56,498 nucleotides of DNA, taken from positions 1-56,498 of the forward strand of contig JAQXBA010000113.1 of assembly GCA_029252625.1 (NCBI GenBank), given 5' to 3'. The position numbers and the translations under genes were made by a program. Positions within the stretch are counted from its first letter, which is position 1. Every line of letters begins with the position of its first letter. This document shows, in pieces, positions 27,266 to 35,479 of this stretch. The notes beneath the pieces are model-generated. The model saw only the letters and a list, made by a program, of their open reading frames with translations. It was not told the origin of the DNA and made no database searches. The DNA comes from Opitutia bacterium. GTDB taxonomy: Bacteria > Verrucomicrobiota > Verrucomicrobiia > Opitutales > Coraliomargaritaceae.

Positions 27266-28279
27266 ATGCAATTTGATAGCCCGCGTTTAATTTTTTCAGC
27301 CCTTGTGATGGTTGCGACGTTTTTAACTGGCTGTGGCCGCCCAGAGCAAGGGTCGGATGCTGATTCCGCGAGCCATGCAGCAGAGCCCTATAAAGTGTTA
27401 TGCACGGTCGGTATGATTACCGATATCGTGCGAAATATCGCGGGGGATTACGCGCAAATTGAGGGGATCATCGGCGAAGGTGTCGACCCACACCTTTACC
27501 AGCCGACTCGGAGTGATGTAGTCAAGTTGAGTAGTGCGGATGTAATTTTTTATAATGGTCTGTTGCTCGAGGGAAAGATGACGAACGTGCTGGTGCGCGT
27601 CGCGAAATCCGGGAAGCCAGTCAAGGCGGTGACTGAGGCGATCTTGGAGACTTCGGATTATTTGCTGCAGAATGATGATGATTCCAAGCACACCGATCCG
27701 CACGTGTGGATGGATGTGCGCGGTTGGATGCAAGCCGTGCCAGTCGTGGCGCAGACGCTTTCGAGTTTTGACCCATTACGTGCCGATATTTATGCTGCCA
27801 ATGCAGCCGCTTACACAAAACAGTTGGAAGCGTTGGATGCGTATGCGCACCAGTCGATTGGATCGATTCCCGAATCGCAGCGTGTGTTAGTGACCGCGCA
27901 CGATGCGTTCAACTACCTCGGCCGTGCGACGGGCTTGACTGTCCGAGGTATACAAGGGGTGAGCACCGAGTCCGAAGCTGGAGTGCGGGATCTAGAGAAT
28001 TTGGTTAATTACATCGTAGAGAAGAAAATTCCAGCCGTTTTCGTCGAGACTTCAGTTGCTGATAAAAATGTCCGCGCCTTAGTGGAAGGTGCAAATGCCC
28101 GAGGGCATAAGGTGCGTATCGGTGGTGCGTTGTTCTCTGATGCGATGGGGCAGGCTGGCACTTACGAAGGTACTTATATTGGTATGATCGATAGCAATAT
28201 TACCACGATCACTCGTTCGCTGGGTGGCGAGGCTCCTGAGTCGGGCATGCAGGGTAGGTTGACTGGAGTTTCGCACTGA
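27266..28279 (+). CDS. Metal ABC transporter substrate-binding lipoprotein (cluster A-I)
   Basis: Captures a divalent metal ion (Mn, Fe or Zn) outside the inner membrane and hands it to the permease. The start at 27266 gives a lipoprotein signal ending in FLTGC; the open frame to 27230 is not needed. Four ligand motifs are present: DPHLYQP, DPHVWMD, VFVETSVADK (Glu) and ALFSDAMG (Asp), the set of PsaA/TroA/YtgA-type proteins. There is no His-rich loop of the ZnuA type, so Mn or Fe is more likely than Zn. First gene of the ABC operon. Confidence 0.94.
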   Translation: MQFDSPRLIFSALVMVATFLTGCGRPEQGSDADSASHAAEPYKVLCTVGMITDIVRNIAGDYAQIEGIIGEGVDPHLYQPTRSDVVKLSSADVIFYNGLLLEGKMTNVLVRVAKSGKPVKAVTEAILETSDYLLQNDDDSKHTDPHVWMDVRGWMQAVPVVAQTLSSFDPLRADIYAANAAAYTKQLEALDAYAHQSIGSIPESQRVLVTAHDAFNYLGRATGLTVRGIQGVSTESEAGVRDLENLVNYIVEKKIPAVFVETSVADKNVRALVEGANARGHKVRIGGALFSDAMGQAGTYEGTYIGMIDSNITTITRSLGGEAPESGMQGRLTGVSH

Positions 28280-28303
28280 TTTATATAGCCAAAAATATTT
28301 ATA

Positions 28304-29116
28304 ATGAATGCCCGATCCAAAGAATATTTACAATCTAGTCCCACTAAGTCTGCGGTTACGCAGCCGTCTCCGTTGACGATTCGTGACTTAACGGTGGCAT
28401 ATCATCGCAAGCCTGTGGTGTGGGACATTGATTTAGAGATTCCTACTGGTAAGCTGGTGAGTGTCGTCGGGCCGAATGGTGCGGGTAAGAGTACTTTGAT
28501 TAAAGCGTGTCTCGATTTGATTCCGCGCAGCTCGGGTGAGGTGTCAATCTTTGGCGAGTCGTATGGCAAAGCGCGCAAGCGGGTTGGTTACGTGCCGCAG
28601 CGTGAGAGTGTCGACTGGGATTTTCCAGTCAGTGCACTAGATGTGGTGGCGATGGGGACTTACGGTAAGCTCGGTTGGTTTCGGCGGGTGAACAAGCGCT
28701 CAAAGGCATTGGCATTGCAAGCATTGGACCGTGTTGGGCTGGTGGACTATGCGCATCGCCAGATCAGTCAGCTTTCGGGTGGTCAGCAACAGCGTACTTT
28801 CCTGGCGCGTGCTTTGGTGCAGGATGCGGATCTTTATTTTATGGATGAGCCGTTTGCTGCTGTTGATGCCGCGACGGAGCGAGCCATTGTTGAGCTGTTG
28901 AAGGAACTCCAGCAACGTGGAAAAACCTGCTTGGTGGTACACCACGATTTGGCTACGGTGCCTCAATATTTTGATTGGACAGTGTTGTTAAATATGCGCG
29001 TCGTCGCATCGGGGCCAACCAAAGATGTTTTTACTCAAGAGAATCTTCGTAAAACTTATGGCGGTAAACTCTCACTGTTGAGTGAAGCAGCCGAGGAGCT
29101 GGCTAAGTCATTGTAA
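28304..29116 (+). CDS. Metal ABC transporter ATPase
   Basis: Drives import through the two ABC-3 permeases. Walker A GPNGAGKST, Q-loop region VPQRESVDWDFP, signature LSGGQQQR, Walker B LYFMDEPFAAVD and the switch His in VVHHDL are all present. 270 residues, with a ~25-residue N-terminal extension before the core. It starts 25 bases after the binding-protein gene with an ATG preceded by an A/T-rich stretch. Same operon. Confidence 0.95.
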   Translation: MNARSKEYLQSSPTKSAVTQPSPLTIRDLTVAYHRKPVVWDIDLEIPTGKLVSVVGPNGAGKSTLIKACLDLIPRSSGEVSIFGESYGKARKRVGYVPQRESVDWDFPVSALDVVAMGTYGKLGWFRRVNKRSKALALQALDRVGLVDYAHRQISQLSGGQQQRTFLARALVQDADLYFMDEPFAAVDAATERAIVELLKELQQRGKTCLVVHHDLATVPQYFDWTVLLNMRVVASGPTKDVFTQENLRKTYGGKLSLLSEAAEELAKSL

Positions 29117-29256
29117 GGTTATGATGGACTATTTGATCTATTCTGTGGAGCGAAACGCTCTATCGTTTCTACCGATACCAATTGCAACTGCGTTGAAAAA
29201 AACGGCAACGACCAAGAATTGCCCTCCACCTCTCACGACCACTTTTAACTAATCGC

Positions 29257-30612
29257 GTGTTCGAACTTTCAGAGATCCTCGATGTCCTGTTGCTGCGTAA
29301 TTACAATACGCGGCTGGTGGTGATTTGCACCTTTTTGTTGGGCTGTGCGTGTGGACTGATGGGTGGCTTCTTGTTATTGCGTAAGCGCTCTTTGATGGGG
29401 GATACCTTGTCACATGCGACATTACCGGGCGTGTGTCTTGCTTTCTTTGTTGGTGTGATGCTGGGTGGGCAGGGTAAATCGTTGCCGTTATTATTGCTCG
29501 GAGCTACAGTGACTGGAGTGTTGGGCTGCGCCACGGTTTTGTTTATCCGTAATCACTCGCGTATTAAGGACGACGCAGCGATGGGAATTGTGCTAAGTGT
29601 CTTCTTTGGTGCGGGTGTTGCCTTATTGACGATGGTTACCAAGATGCCGGACGGTGCAGCGGCTGGTTTGGAATCATTTATTTATGGTAAGACTGCATCG
29701 ATGGTGATGAGTGATTATAGGCTACTGATAGTCGTGACTGTCTGCGTGCTGTTGCTTTCAGTTTTACTGTTTAAGGAATTCCGCCTGCTTTGTTTCGACG
29801 AAGTCTATGCGGCGGCGCAGGGCTGGCCGGTTCAGTGGCTCGATGTACTACTCCTTGCATTGGTTACTGCGGTGACTGTCGCGGGTTTGCAAGCAGTGGG
29901 CTTGATTCTGATTATTGCTTTTTTAATCACGCCAGCAGCTGCTGCGCGGTTTTGGACGAACCGTCTGGACCAGATGTTATTTCTCTCTGCAGTGTTTGGT
30001 GGTGTCAGTGGCTGGCTGGGCGCTAGTGTGAGTGCCTTCATTCCAAATATGCCTGCGGGTGCGTTGATCGTATTAGTAGCAGCGACTCTGTTTCTATTTA
30101 GTATGTTGTTTGGCAACGAGCGAGGCGTACTGGTGCGCCTTATGCGTCAGTTGCGATTGAAGCGCAGTGTTGGCCGCCAACATTTACTCCGTGCGATGTA
30201 TGAAATTTTGGAAGCAGATGGTGGGCGGATTGAAGGGATACGACTTCGAGCCGTTCCGTTTCGACAAGTTCGCGGACGGCGCACGTGGAGTGATGGGGAA
30301 TTGCGCCGCTGTTTGCGGCGAGCTTATAACGATGGATTGATCGATAGAGTGAGCAACGATGATGCGATTTTGTTGACAGAGGCAGGGATGGAGGCAGCTG
30401 CTTTGGTCACGCGTAATCACCGGTTGTGGGAATTGTATTTGATCGAATATGCTGATGTAGCAACCAGCCGAGTCGATCGCGATGCAGATGCAGTCGAGCA
30501 TGTTCTCGGCGAAAAAATGGTCGCGCTGCTTGAGGCTAAGTTGATCAAATTGCGCACTGCGAGTGGCCTCGAAGTTCCTGCGAGTCCACACCCGATCAGG
30601 CTTGGAGATTAA
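29257..30612 (+). CDS. ABC-3 permease fused to DtxR-type metalloregulator (YtgCR-like)
   Basis: 451 residues in two parts. Residues 1-285 are a membrane permease of the ABC-3 (TroC/MntB) family, with about eight helices and the GLILIIAFLITPAAAARFWTNRL signature. Residues ~290-451 form a cytoplasmic DtxR/MntR-like unit: a winged helix (SDGELRRCLRRAYNDGLIDRVSNDDAILLTEAG), then a metal/dimer domain. Likely metal ligands are His388, Glu392, Asp407, Asp411, Glu414 and His415; Asp replaces His98 and Cys102 of DtxR. There is no SH3-like third domain. This is the layout of Chlamydia YtgCR, in which the repressor part is cut free. The start is a GTG. Confidence 0.93.
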   Translation: MFELSEILDVLLLRNYNTRLVVICTFLLGCACGLMGGFLLLRKRSLMGDTLSHATLPGVCLAFFVGVMLGGQGKSLPLLLLGATVTGVLGCATVLFIRNHSRIKDDAAMGIVLSVFFGAGVALLTMVTKMPDGAAAGLESFIYGKTASMVMSDYRLLIVVTVCVLLLSVLLFKEFRLLCFDEVYAAAQGWPVQWLDVLLLALVTAVTVAGLQAVGLILIIAFLITPAAAARFWTNRLDQMLFLSAVFGGVSGWLGASVSAFIPNMPAGALIVLVAATLFLFSMLFGNERGVLVRLMRQLRLKRSVGRQHLLRAMYEILEADGGRIEGIRLRAVPFRQVRGRRTWSDGELRRCLRRAYNDGLIDRVSNDDAILLTEAGMEAAALVTRNHRLWELYLIEYADVATSRVDRDADAVEHVLGEKMVALLEAKLIKLRTASGLEVPASPHPIRLGD

Positions 30613-30662
30613 TTAGGAATGACGTTTTTAATCACTTTCACCCTTATACTCACTACGTAGTA

Positions 30663-31619
30663 ATGACTTGGCATGCAATCGATACATGGATCGTGATGAT
30701 CGGCATTTTAGCTGCGGTGTCGTGCGCGCTTTTAGGTAACTTCTTAGTGCTGCGAAAAATGAGTATGATGGGCGATGCGATTAGCCATGCGGTGCTGCCA
30801 GGCTTGGCGATTGCGTTTTTAATTACGGGAGCACGTGCGAGTTTGACCATGTTTATCGGTGCTGCGCTGGTGGGCGTATTAACCGCTGTTTTCACGCAAT
30901 GGGTCAGCCGTTTTGGCAAGGTCGACGAAGGTGCTTCAATGGGGATTGTTTTTACCACCTTGTTTGCGCTCGGACTATTGCTGATCGTACAAGCCGCGGA
31001 TCATGTCGATCTTGATGCGAGCTGTGTGCTGTATGGTGCGATTGAGCTGACGCCGCTTGATGTTGTCTGGCGTCCACAATTGTTCAGCGTTGTCTGGGCA
31101 GTGCCGCGTGCGGTGATCGTTTTGACATCAGTATGTGTCGTTAACTGTTTGTTTGTGGTGCTGTTTTTTAAAGAACTGCGTATCTCATCCTTTGATTCGG
31201 AACTCGCGACAACGATGGGAATTAATGCCAATTTAATCCATTATATGCTGATGACATTGGTTGCGATCACGACGGTGGCGGCGTTTGAGGCGGTTGGCAG
31301 TATCATTGTCATCGCGATGTTGATTGTGCCAGCTGCTACTGCGCATCTATTAACAGATCGATTGGATATGATGGTCATTATCAGTGTGATATTAGCCGCC
31401 ATCACAGCCGTGCTAGGGCATGTATCAGCAATCCTGTTACCGGGCTGGTTGGGCTTCGATCCATCGGTTGTCGATGCGACTTCGACATCTGGGATGATGG
31501 CAGTGATGGCTGGCTTGATCTTTGCAGCGGTACTTTTTTGTGCGCCACGCCACGGAATTTTAATCAAGAAGTTTGGTCAGTTGGAGGTGATTGCGGATTC
31601 TGAGAATACGATTGCTTAA
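30663..31619 (+). CDS. Metal ABC transporter permease (TroD/YtgD-like)
   Basis: 318 residues, eight or so membrane helices. ABC-3 signature SIIVIAMLIVPAATAHLLTDRL is present. It pairs with the permease-repressor fusion upstream (gap 50 bases) as a heterodimeric channel, as TroC and TroD do. Short cytoplasmic tail. Last gene of the ABC operon. Confidence 0.95.
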   Translation: MTWHAIDTWIVMIGILAAVSCALLGNFLVLRKMSMMGDAISHAVLPGLAIAFLITGARASLTMFIGAALVGVLTAVFTQWVSRFGKVDEGASMGIVFTTLFALGLLLIVQAADHVDLDASCVLYGAIELTPLDVVWRPQLFSVVWAVPRAVIVLTSVCVVNCLFVVLFFKELRISSFDSELATTMGINANLIHYMLMTLVAITTVAAFEAVGSIIVIAMLIVPAATAHLLTDRLDMMVIISVILAAITAVLGHVSAILLPGWLGFDPSVVDATSTSGMMAVMAGLIFAAVLFCAPRHGILIKKFGQLEVIADSENTIA

Positions 31620-31923
31620 CTGCTTTACAGTGTCGCTTGGAGCTGTGTTATTTAAAGTTTGGCATCATGGATTTTGCTGAACCCCGAAGATGCGTTGATT
31701 TTAACCACTGGAGTAGTATGTGCGTTGGCTTGTTTGAAGAAGAAAGTCGTGATTACGCCGTGACTCGTATCCGTTTCGCTTAAATCGGCGGTGGTAGATT
31801 GTAATAAAGGACCAAGTCTGATTCGGCGATGTGTGCAATGTTCTTACGTTAGCGATATGGGGAATGGGTAATTGTGGATTCTCGCTTGCAGAGTTACTTA
31901 TTTAGAATAATTCTAAATAAAGT
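31620..31923. other. Gap between ABC operon and P1B ATPase
   Basis: About 300 bases. The notable piece is the palindrome at its right end (separate entry). A 38-codon frame (ATG 31667, stop 31781) is open but has no start signal and no known family, so I do not call it a gene. No strong terminator is visible after the permease gene. Confidence 0.5.
31898..31920. promoter_or_regulatory. Perfect 23-base palindrome at the P1B-ATPase start
   Basis: The arm TTATTTAGAAT, one central base, and its exact reverse complement end three bases before the ATG of the ATPase gene. The spacing and length fit an operator for a dimeric repressor, and the AT-rich TTATTTAG arms are loosely like Fur/PerR-type boxes. 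Its position would block initiation directly and leaves no room for a Shine-Dalgarno motif. Operator function is inferred. Confidence 0.5.
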
Positions 31924-34167
31924 ATGGTTTCAGAACTAAAGGGTATGAATGCAGAGGACTGGGCCGCGGGTCTTGCTCGCTTTTTACAAGCGAATGCTTC
32001 CGTGGAAGCACTTCGAGTCGATTCAGAACATCGAAAGGTCGAGATCGCGACGCTGGGGCCAGTAGATTTGGAGGCGTTGCAGGCGAGTCTCGCTGAGACG
32101 ATTCGCCTGATTGAGTCAAATTCGCAGCCATCTGGGGCCGTTGGGGTATCGATTGAAACCGAACAGAGCGGTGGTATTCGTTTGCAAAAGCCGACTTGTT
32201 TGACCGCGCCGAAGCTGTGGCATTGGCGGGAGTTAAATTGGCCAGATGCAATTGAAGACCAAGCAGAGACGGGCGAGGAATGGCGGGTACTTGGGCTGTT
32301 GGCTGGCGGTTGCGCGGTGCTTGGGGTTTCCGGTTTTATGATTTCGACTGTGGAGGCTGCGCCGGCGTGGCTGCCGGTGATGTTTTATATCGGCGCGATG
32401 ATTGCGGGCGGTTGGGATGCCTTCGAAGACGCCAAAGAGGGGCTGCCGAAAGGTGAGCTGGATATACATTTCCTAATGTTGGCTGTGGCAGTTGGGGCCG
32501 CGCTAATTGGCGCATGGGCGGAAGGAGCGCTGCTGTTGTTTCTATTTTCGTTCTCTGGAGCGTTGGAGCATTTTGCGCTCTATCGGACGCGCCGTGAAAT
32601 CAATAACCTGTTTGATGCGGCCCCGAAGTCGGCGACGATTCGTGATACTTCCGGTTGTGAACGAGAAGTGCCGGTGTCTGCGGTAAATGTGGGCGATATC
32701 GTGGTGGTGAAGCCGGGCGCACAATTCGCTGTCGATGCAGAGGTGATTAAGGGTAAGAGCGCGGCGGATGAGTCGAATTTGACGGGCGAGGCACACCCGG
32801 TTTCGAAATTTATCGGTGACTCCGTCTATAGTGGCACGATCAACCTCTGGGGGGCAGTCGATGCCCGAGTCTTGCGTCCAGTGAGTGAAAGTGCCCTGCA
32901 GACAGTGATTCGTTTGATTCGTGAAGCGCAGCATTTGAAGGCACCGAGTCAGCGATTTACTGACAAATTTGGCACGCGTTATACCGTCGGCATTCTCGGG
33001 CTGACGGCGGTGATGTTTTTTGTCTGGTGGCTCGGTTTTGGCATTGCGCCATTCTCAAATAATGAGGCTGGTTTCTCGGCATTTTATCGAGCGATGACTT
33101 TGTTAGTGGTGGCGAGTCCTTGTGCGCTGGTGCTGTCGATTCCGTCGGCGATTTTGGCGGCGATTGCATGGGGCGCGCGGCATGGTATTTTGTTTCGTGG
33201 CGGTGCGGCGATCGAAAAAATGGCAGAGGTGGATCTGGTGGCTCTGGATAAAACAGGCACACTGACCACTGGTGAGATGGAGGTCGATTCGATCGAGAGT
33301 TTCCCTCCTGGTCGTGAACGTGAGGCGGCTGAGCTTGCGTATTCTTTGGAGGCACACGGATCGCATCCGATTGGGCGTGCGATTAAGAAATATGCGAAGG
33401 CGCAGGGGCTCGAGCAGGGCGTTATTGACGACTTTCAGGCGATGAGCGGCAAGGGCGTGCAGGGGCGGCAGGGGCAGACACTCTGCGTGCTGGGTCGCAG
33501 GGAATTGCTAGAAGATGGACCACTGGCGGAATGGATCAAAGATGTGCTGGAGCCTGCGCCTGAGTTTTCCGAAAACTGGATTCTAAAAGATGATTTGATT
33601 GCGCGAATTTTGCTGAAGGATCAGATACGCACGAAGTCCAAGCCAATTCTAGAAAAGCTCAAGGCGATGGGCGTGCGCACTGTGATGCTGACAGGTGATC
33701 GTCGCGGTGCAGCGGAGTCTGTTGGTGTTGAGATCGGTATTGATGAAGTGCGATCGGGTCTGACACCGGAGGGTAAAGTGGCGGCGATTCTGGAGTATTC
33801 AAAGCACGGATATAAAGTGGCGATGGTCGGTGATGGTGTGAATGACGCGCCGAGTTTGGCGGCTGCCTATGTCTCGGTTGCCATGGGCGCGCGCGGCAGT
33901 GATGCGGCGCTGGAGCAGAGCGAGGTGGTGCTGATGAAGGATAGGATCGAGAACTATCTCGCCGCGACGGATTTGAGTCATCGGGCGCGTGCTATCATTC
34001 GGCAGAATTTAGCGATCGCTCTGGGCACGGTGGTACTGATGGTTGCGGCTGCGATACTTGGTTGGATTCCGCTTAGTGTCGGGGTCTTCGCTCACGAGGG
34101 CAGCACGGTTGTGGTGTGTCTGAATAGCCTGCGCCTGCTGTTTGCTAAAGCGTGGGACGGTTCGTAG
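31924..34167 (+). CDS. P1B-4-type heavy-metal efflux ATPase (CoaT/CtpD/PfeT-like)
   Basis: 747-residue cation P-type ATPase. The intramembrane metal motif is SPC (Ser398-Pro399-Cys400), not CPC, and the last helix carries HEGST (His724-Thr728). These two motifs define the P1B-4 subgroup, which exports Co2+, Fe2+ or Ni2+. Phosphorylation site DKTGTLT (Asp442), TGEA, SHPIG and GDGVNDAP are intact. The N-terminal ~115 residues carry no CxxC metal-binding domain. Zn/Cd efflux, the usual automatic name, is therefore less likely. The start at 31924 is uncertain; Met8 at 31945 is an alternative. Confidence 0.92.
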   Translation: MVSELKGMNAEDWAAGLARFLQANASVEALRVDSEHRKVEIATLGPVDLEALQASLAETIRLIESNSQPSGAVGVSIETEQSGGIRLQKPTCLTAPKLWHWRELNWPDAIEDQAETGEEWRVLGLLAGGCAVLGVSGFMISTVEAAPAWLPVMFYIGAMIAGGWDAFEDAKEGLPKGELDIHFLMLAVAVGAALIGAWAEGALLLFLFSFSGALEHFALYRTRREINNLFDAAPKSATIRDTSGCEREVPVSAVNVGDIVVVKPGAQFAVDAEVIKGKSAADESNLTGEAHPVSKFIGDSVYSGTINLWGAVDARVLRPVSESALQTVIRLIREAQHLKAPSQRFTDKFGTRYTVGILGLTAVMFFVWWLGFGIAPFSNNEAGFSAFYRAMTLLVVASPCALVLSIPSAILAAIAWGARHGILFRGGAAIEKMAEVDLVALDKTGTLTTGEMEVDSIESFPPGREREAAELAYSLEAHGSHPIGRAIKKYAKAQGLEQGVIDDFQAMSGKGVQGRQGQTLCVLGRRELLEDGPLAEWIKDVLEPAPEFSENWILKDDLIARILLKDQIRTKSKPILEKLKAMGVRTVMLTGDRRGAAESVGVEIGIDEVRSGLTPEGKVAAILEYSKHGYKVAMVGDGVNDAPSLAAAYVSVAMGARGSDAALEQSEVVLMKDRIENYLAATDLSHRARAIIRQNLAIALGTVVLMVAAAILGWIPLSVGVFAHEGSTVVVCLNSLRLLFAKAWDGS

Positions 34168-34226
34168 TCTGCCTGTGATATACCATTTATAAAATTAAAA
34201 TGGGTGACGGAATTACGTCCGCTATG

Positions 34227-34304
34227 CTGCGGACGAGACGGAGCTCGTCCCTCCCTCATTCTGCGAAGCTTCACTTGGGAGGGATGACCTCCGTGTCGTC
34301 CGCG
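34227..34304. repeat. Inverted pair of GGGAGGG-type repeats
   Basis: Two facing copies of a repeat: minus strand 34257-34227 and plus strand 34277-34304. Shared core: GGGAGGG, two to three variable bases, GA(G/C)CTCCGT, (C/G)TCGTCCGC. The left copy contains a palindrome GACGAG..GAGCTCGTC. They sit between the convergent ATPase and DUF456 genes and could act as a bidirectional transcription stop. A third copy is at 48897-48923. Confidence 0.75.
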
Positions 34305-34356
34305 TTAATTTGGTTTCGAAATTGGAGATCAGTATTTTTGAGAGCATCAGCTTCTG

Positions 34357-34851
34357 TTAGATCACGAGATTGAGGTAAAACAGGACGACCACGCTGATAC
34401 TTAGTCCGAACTTTAACGCGAAGGCGATGATGCCGCCAATCATTGTGCCAAAGCCCGCCTTACTGCCGGCTTTGAAGGTGCGTCCAGCGATCAATTCGCC
34501 AATAATCGCACCGATCACTGGACCGACGATGAGCCACAGTAGTGGTGGAGGTAAAAAGAAGCCAATAAATGCCCCGAGCAGTGCGCCGACAGCCCCTTTC
34601 CATGTAGCGCCGAATTTGCGCGCCCCCCACACGCCCATCACAAAATCCGCGAGTTGACCGATCAGTGTGATCACACCCGTAAGAATCACGATCTTCCATG
34701 TCACTGATGCGTCGCCCATCCAGAGTTTGTGAATCAGGATGCCTGACCATACGATGAGGCTGCCCGGCACTACGGGCAACAGCGAGCTGGCTAACCCAAT
34801 TAGGAATATCAGACTAACCAGGCTAAGTGCGGTGTATTCGATCCAAGTCAT
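34357..34851 (-). CDS. DUF456-family membrane protein
   Basis: 164 residues from the ATG at 34851, with four to five membrane helices. The Gly-rich segments ARKFGATWKGAVGALLGAFIGFFLPPPLLWLIVGPVIGAIIGELIAG and the following AGSKAGFGTMIGGI are typical of DUF456. Function unknown. The frame is open to 34950, but the added 33 residues overlap the long inverted repeat and are not membrane-like, so I chose the shorter start. The leading WIEYTALSLVSLIFLIGL forms the first helix. Confidence 0.88.
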   Translation of the reverse strand: MTWIEYTALSLVSLIFLIGLASSLLPVVPGSLIVWSGILIHKLWMGDASVTWKIVILTGVITLIGQLADFVMGVWGARKFGATWKGAVGALLGAFIGFFLPPPLLWLIVGPVIGAIIGELIAGRTFKAGSKAGFGTMIGGIIAFALKFGLSISVVVLFYLNLVI

Positions 34852-34923
34852 TGCGCAGGAAAATGCGGAAAGTTTAAGAAACTGAAAGGCTGAAAATCGG
34901 GGTGTTTGATTTTTGCCAGTGTC

Positions 34924-35001
34924 AGTGGTGTCGTTGCTTGCAACGGCCATCGAGGAAGTGTGATCGGTGATTATGAGGCCGTTGCAAGGAACGACACCAC
35001 T
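34924..35001. repeat. Long inverted repeat, 25-base arms
   Basis: Arms at 34924-34948 and 34977-35001 pair with one mismatch (24 of 25) around a 28-base loop; the outer arm begins AGTGGTGTCGTT and the inner end reads GCAACGGCC. It lies just beyond the RES gene stop at 35015 on the same strand, so it may terminate the toxin-antitoxin transcript, or it may be a small non-autonomous mobile element. No other copy is seen here. Confidence 0.75.
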
Positions 35002-35014
35002 TATTTACACTATC

Positions 35015-35476
35015 TTAGGTCACTAGCCGTGGATCAAAGGCGAAGGCGCGTGCTTCGCCGATTTTGAGTCGATCAAATTTCGGGTGTTTTGGATTGAGTA
35101 CATAGTTCGGTTCTTCGGAAATGATCGAGCTATATACCTGGAGCACAGGCGCACTGGCCTCTGTGAGCCATGCGTTGCCCGCATTTTGGGTCGCTGGTGA
35201 GACGCTTGGCGAGACCAGCGCTGCGCCGAGTGGCTCGATGTCGATTTGTTGAACGAGGCTGGCAGGGAAGGACACTTCAATCATTTGGTAGCACAGCGCC
35301 GCCATTGCTGGATTGAGGTGGACGAGCATTTCAAGGGCTGCCAGCGCCCGACTGTCGGCCAGATAAACGGCTGGTCGCCCAGGGCTGTTCCAGCGTCCAC
35401 CATAAAGGCGTGCGCCTTCGCCATCGAACGCGCTGCCTGCCCACTGTTGTGGGACGATGCGCCATGCGGTGATCAT
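35015..35476 (-). CDS. RES-domain toxin (NAD+-degrading type)
   Basis: 153 residues. The RES family motifs are visible: YGGRWNSPG with Arg28, AVYLADSRALAALEML with Tyr38 and Glu49, and a Ser in VYSSIISEEPNYVLNPKHP. Known RES toxins (for example MbcT) remove the nicotinamide moiety of NAD+ and slow growth. It starts three bases after the Xre gene, the standard antitoxin-first order, and the two form one operon. Length and motifs look intact. Confidence 0.94.
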   Translation of the reverse strand: MITAWRIVPQQWAGSAFDGEGARLYGGRWNSPGRPAVYLADSRALAALEMLVHLNPAMAALCYQMIEVSFPASLVQQIDIEPLGAALVSPSVSPATQNAGNAWLTEASAPVLQVYSSIISEEPNYVLNPKHPKFDRLKIGEARAFAFDPRLVT

Positions 35477-35479
35477 TGC

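Noticed and set aside
31667-31783. 38-codon plus-strand frame before the P1B-ATPase
   Set aside because: No start signal or similarity; within the expected range of chance frames.
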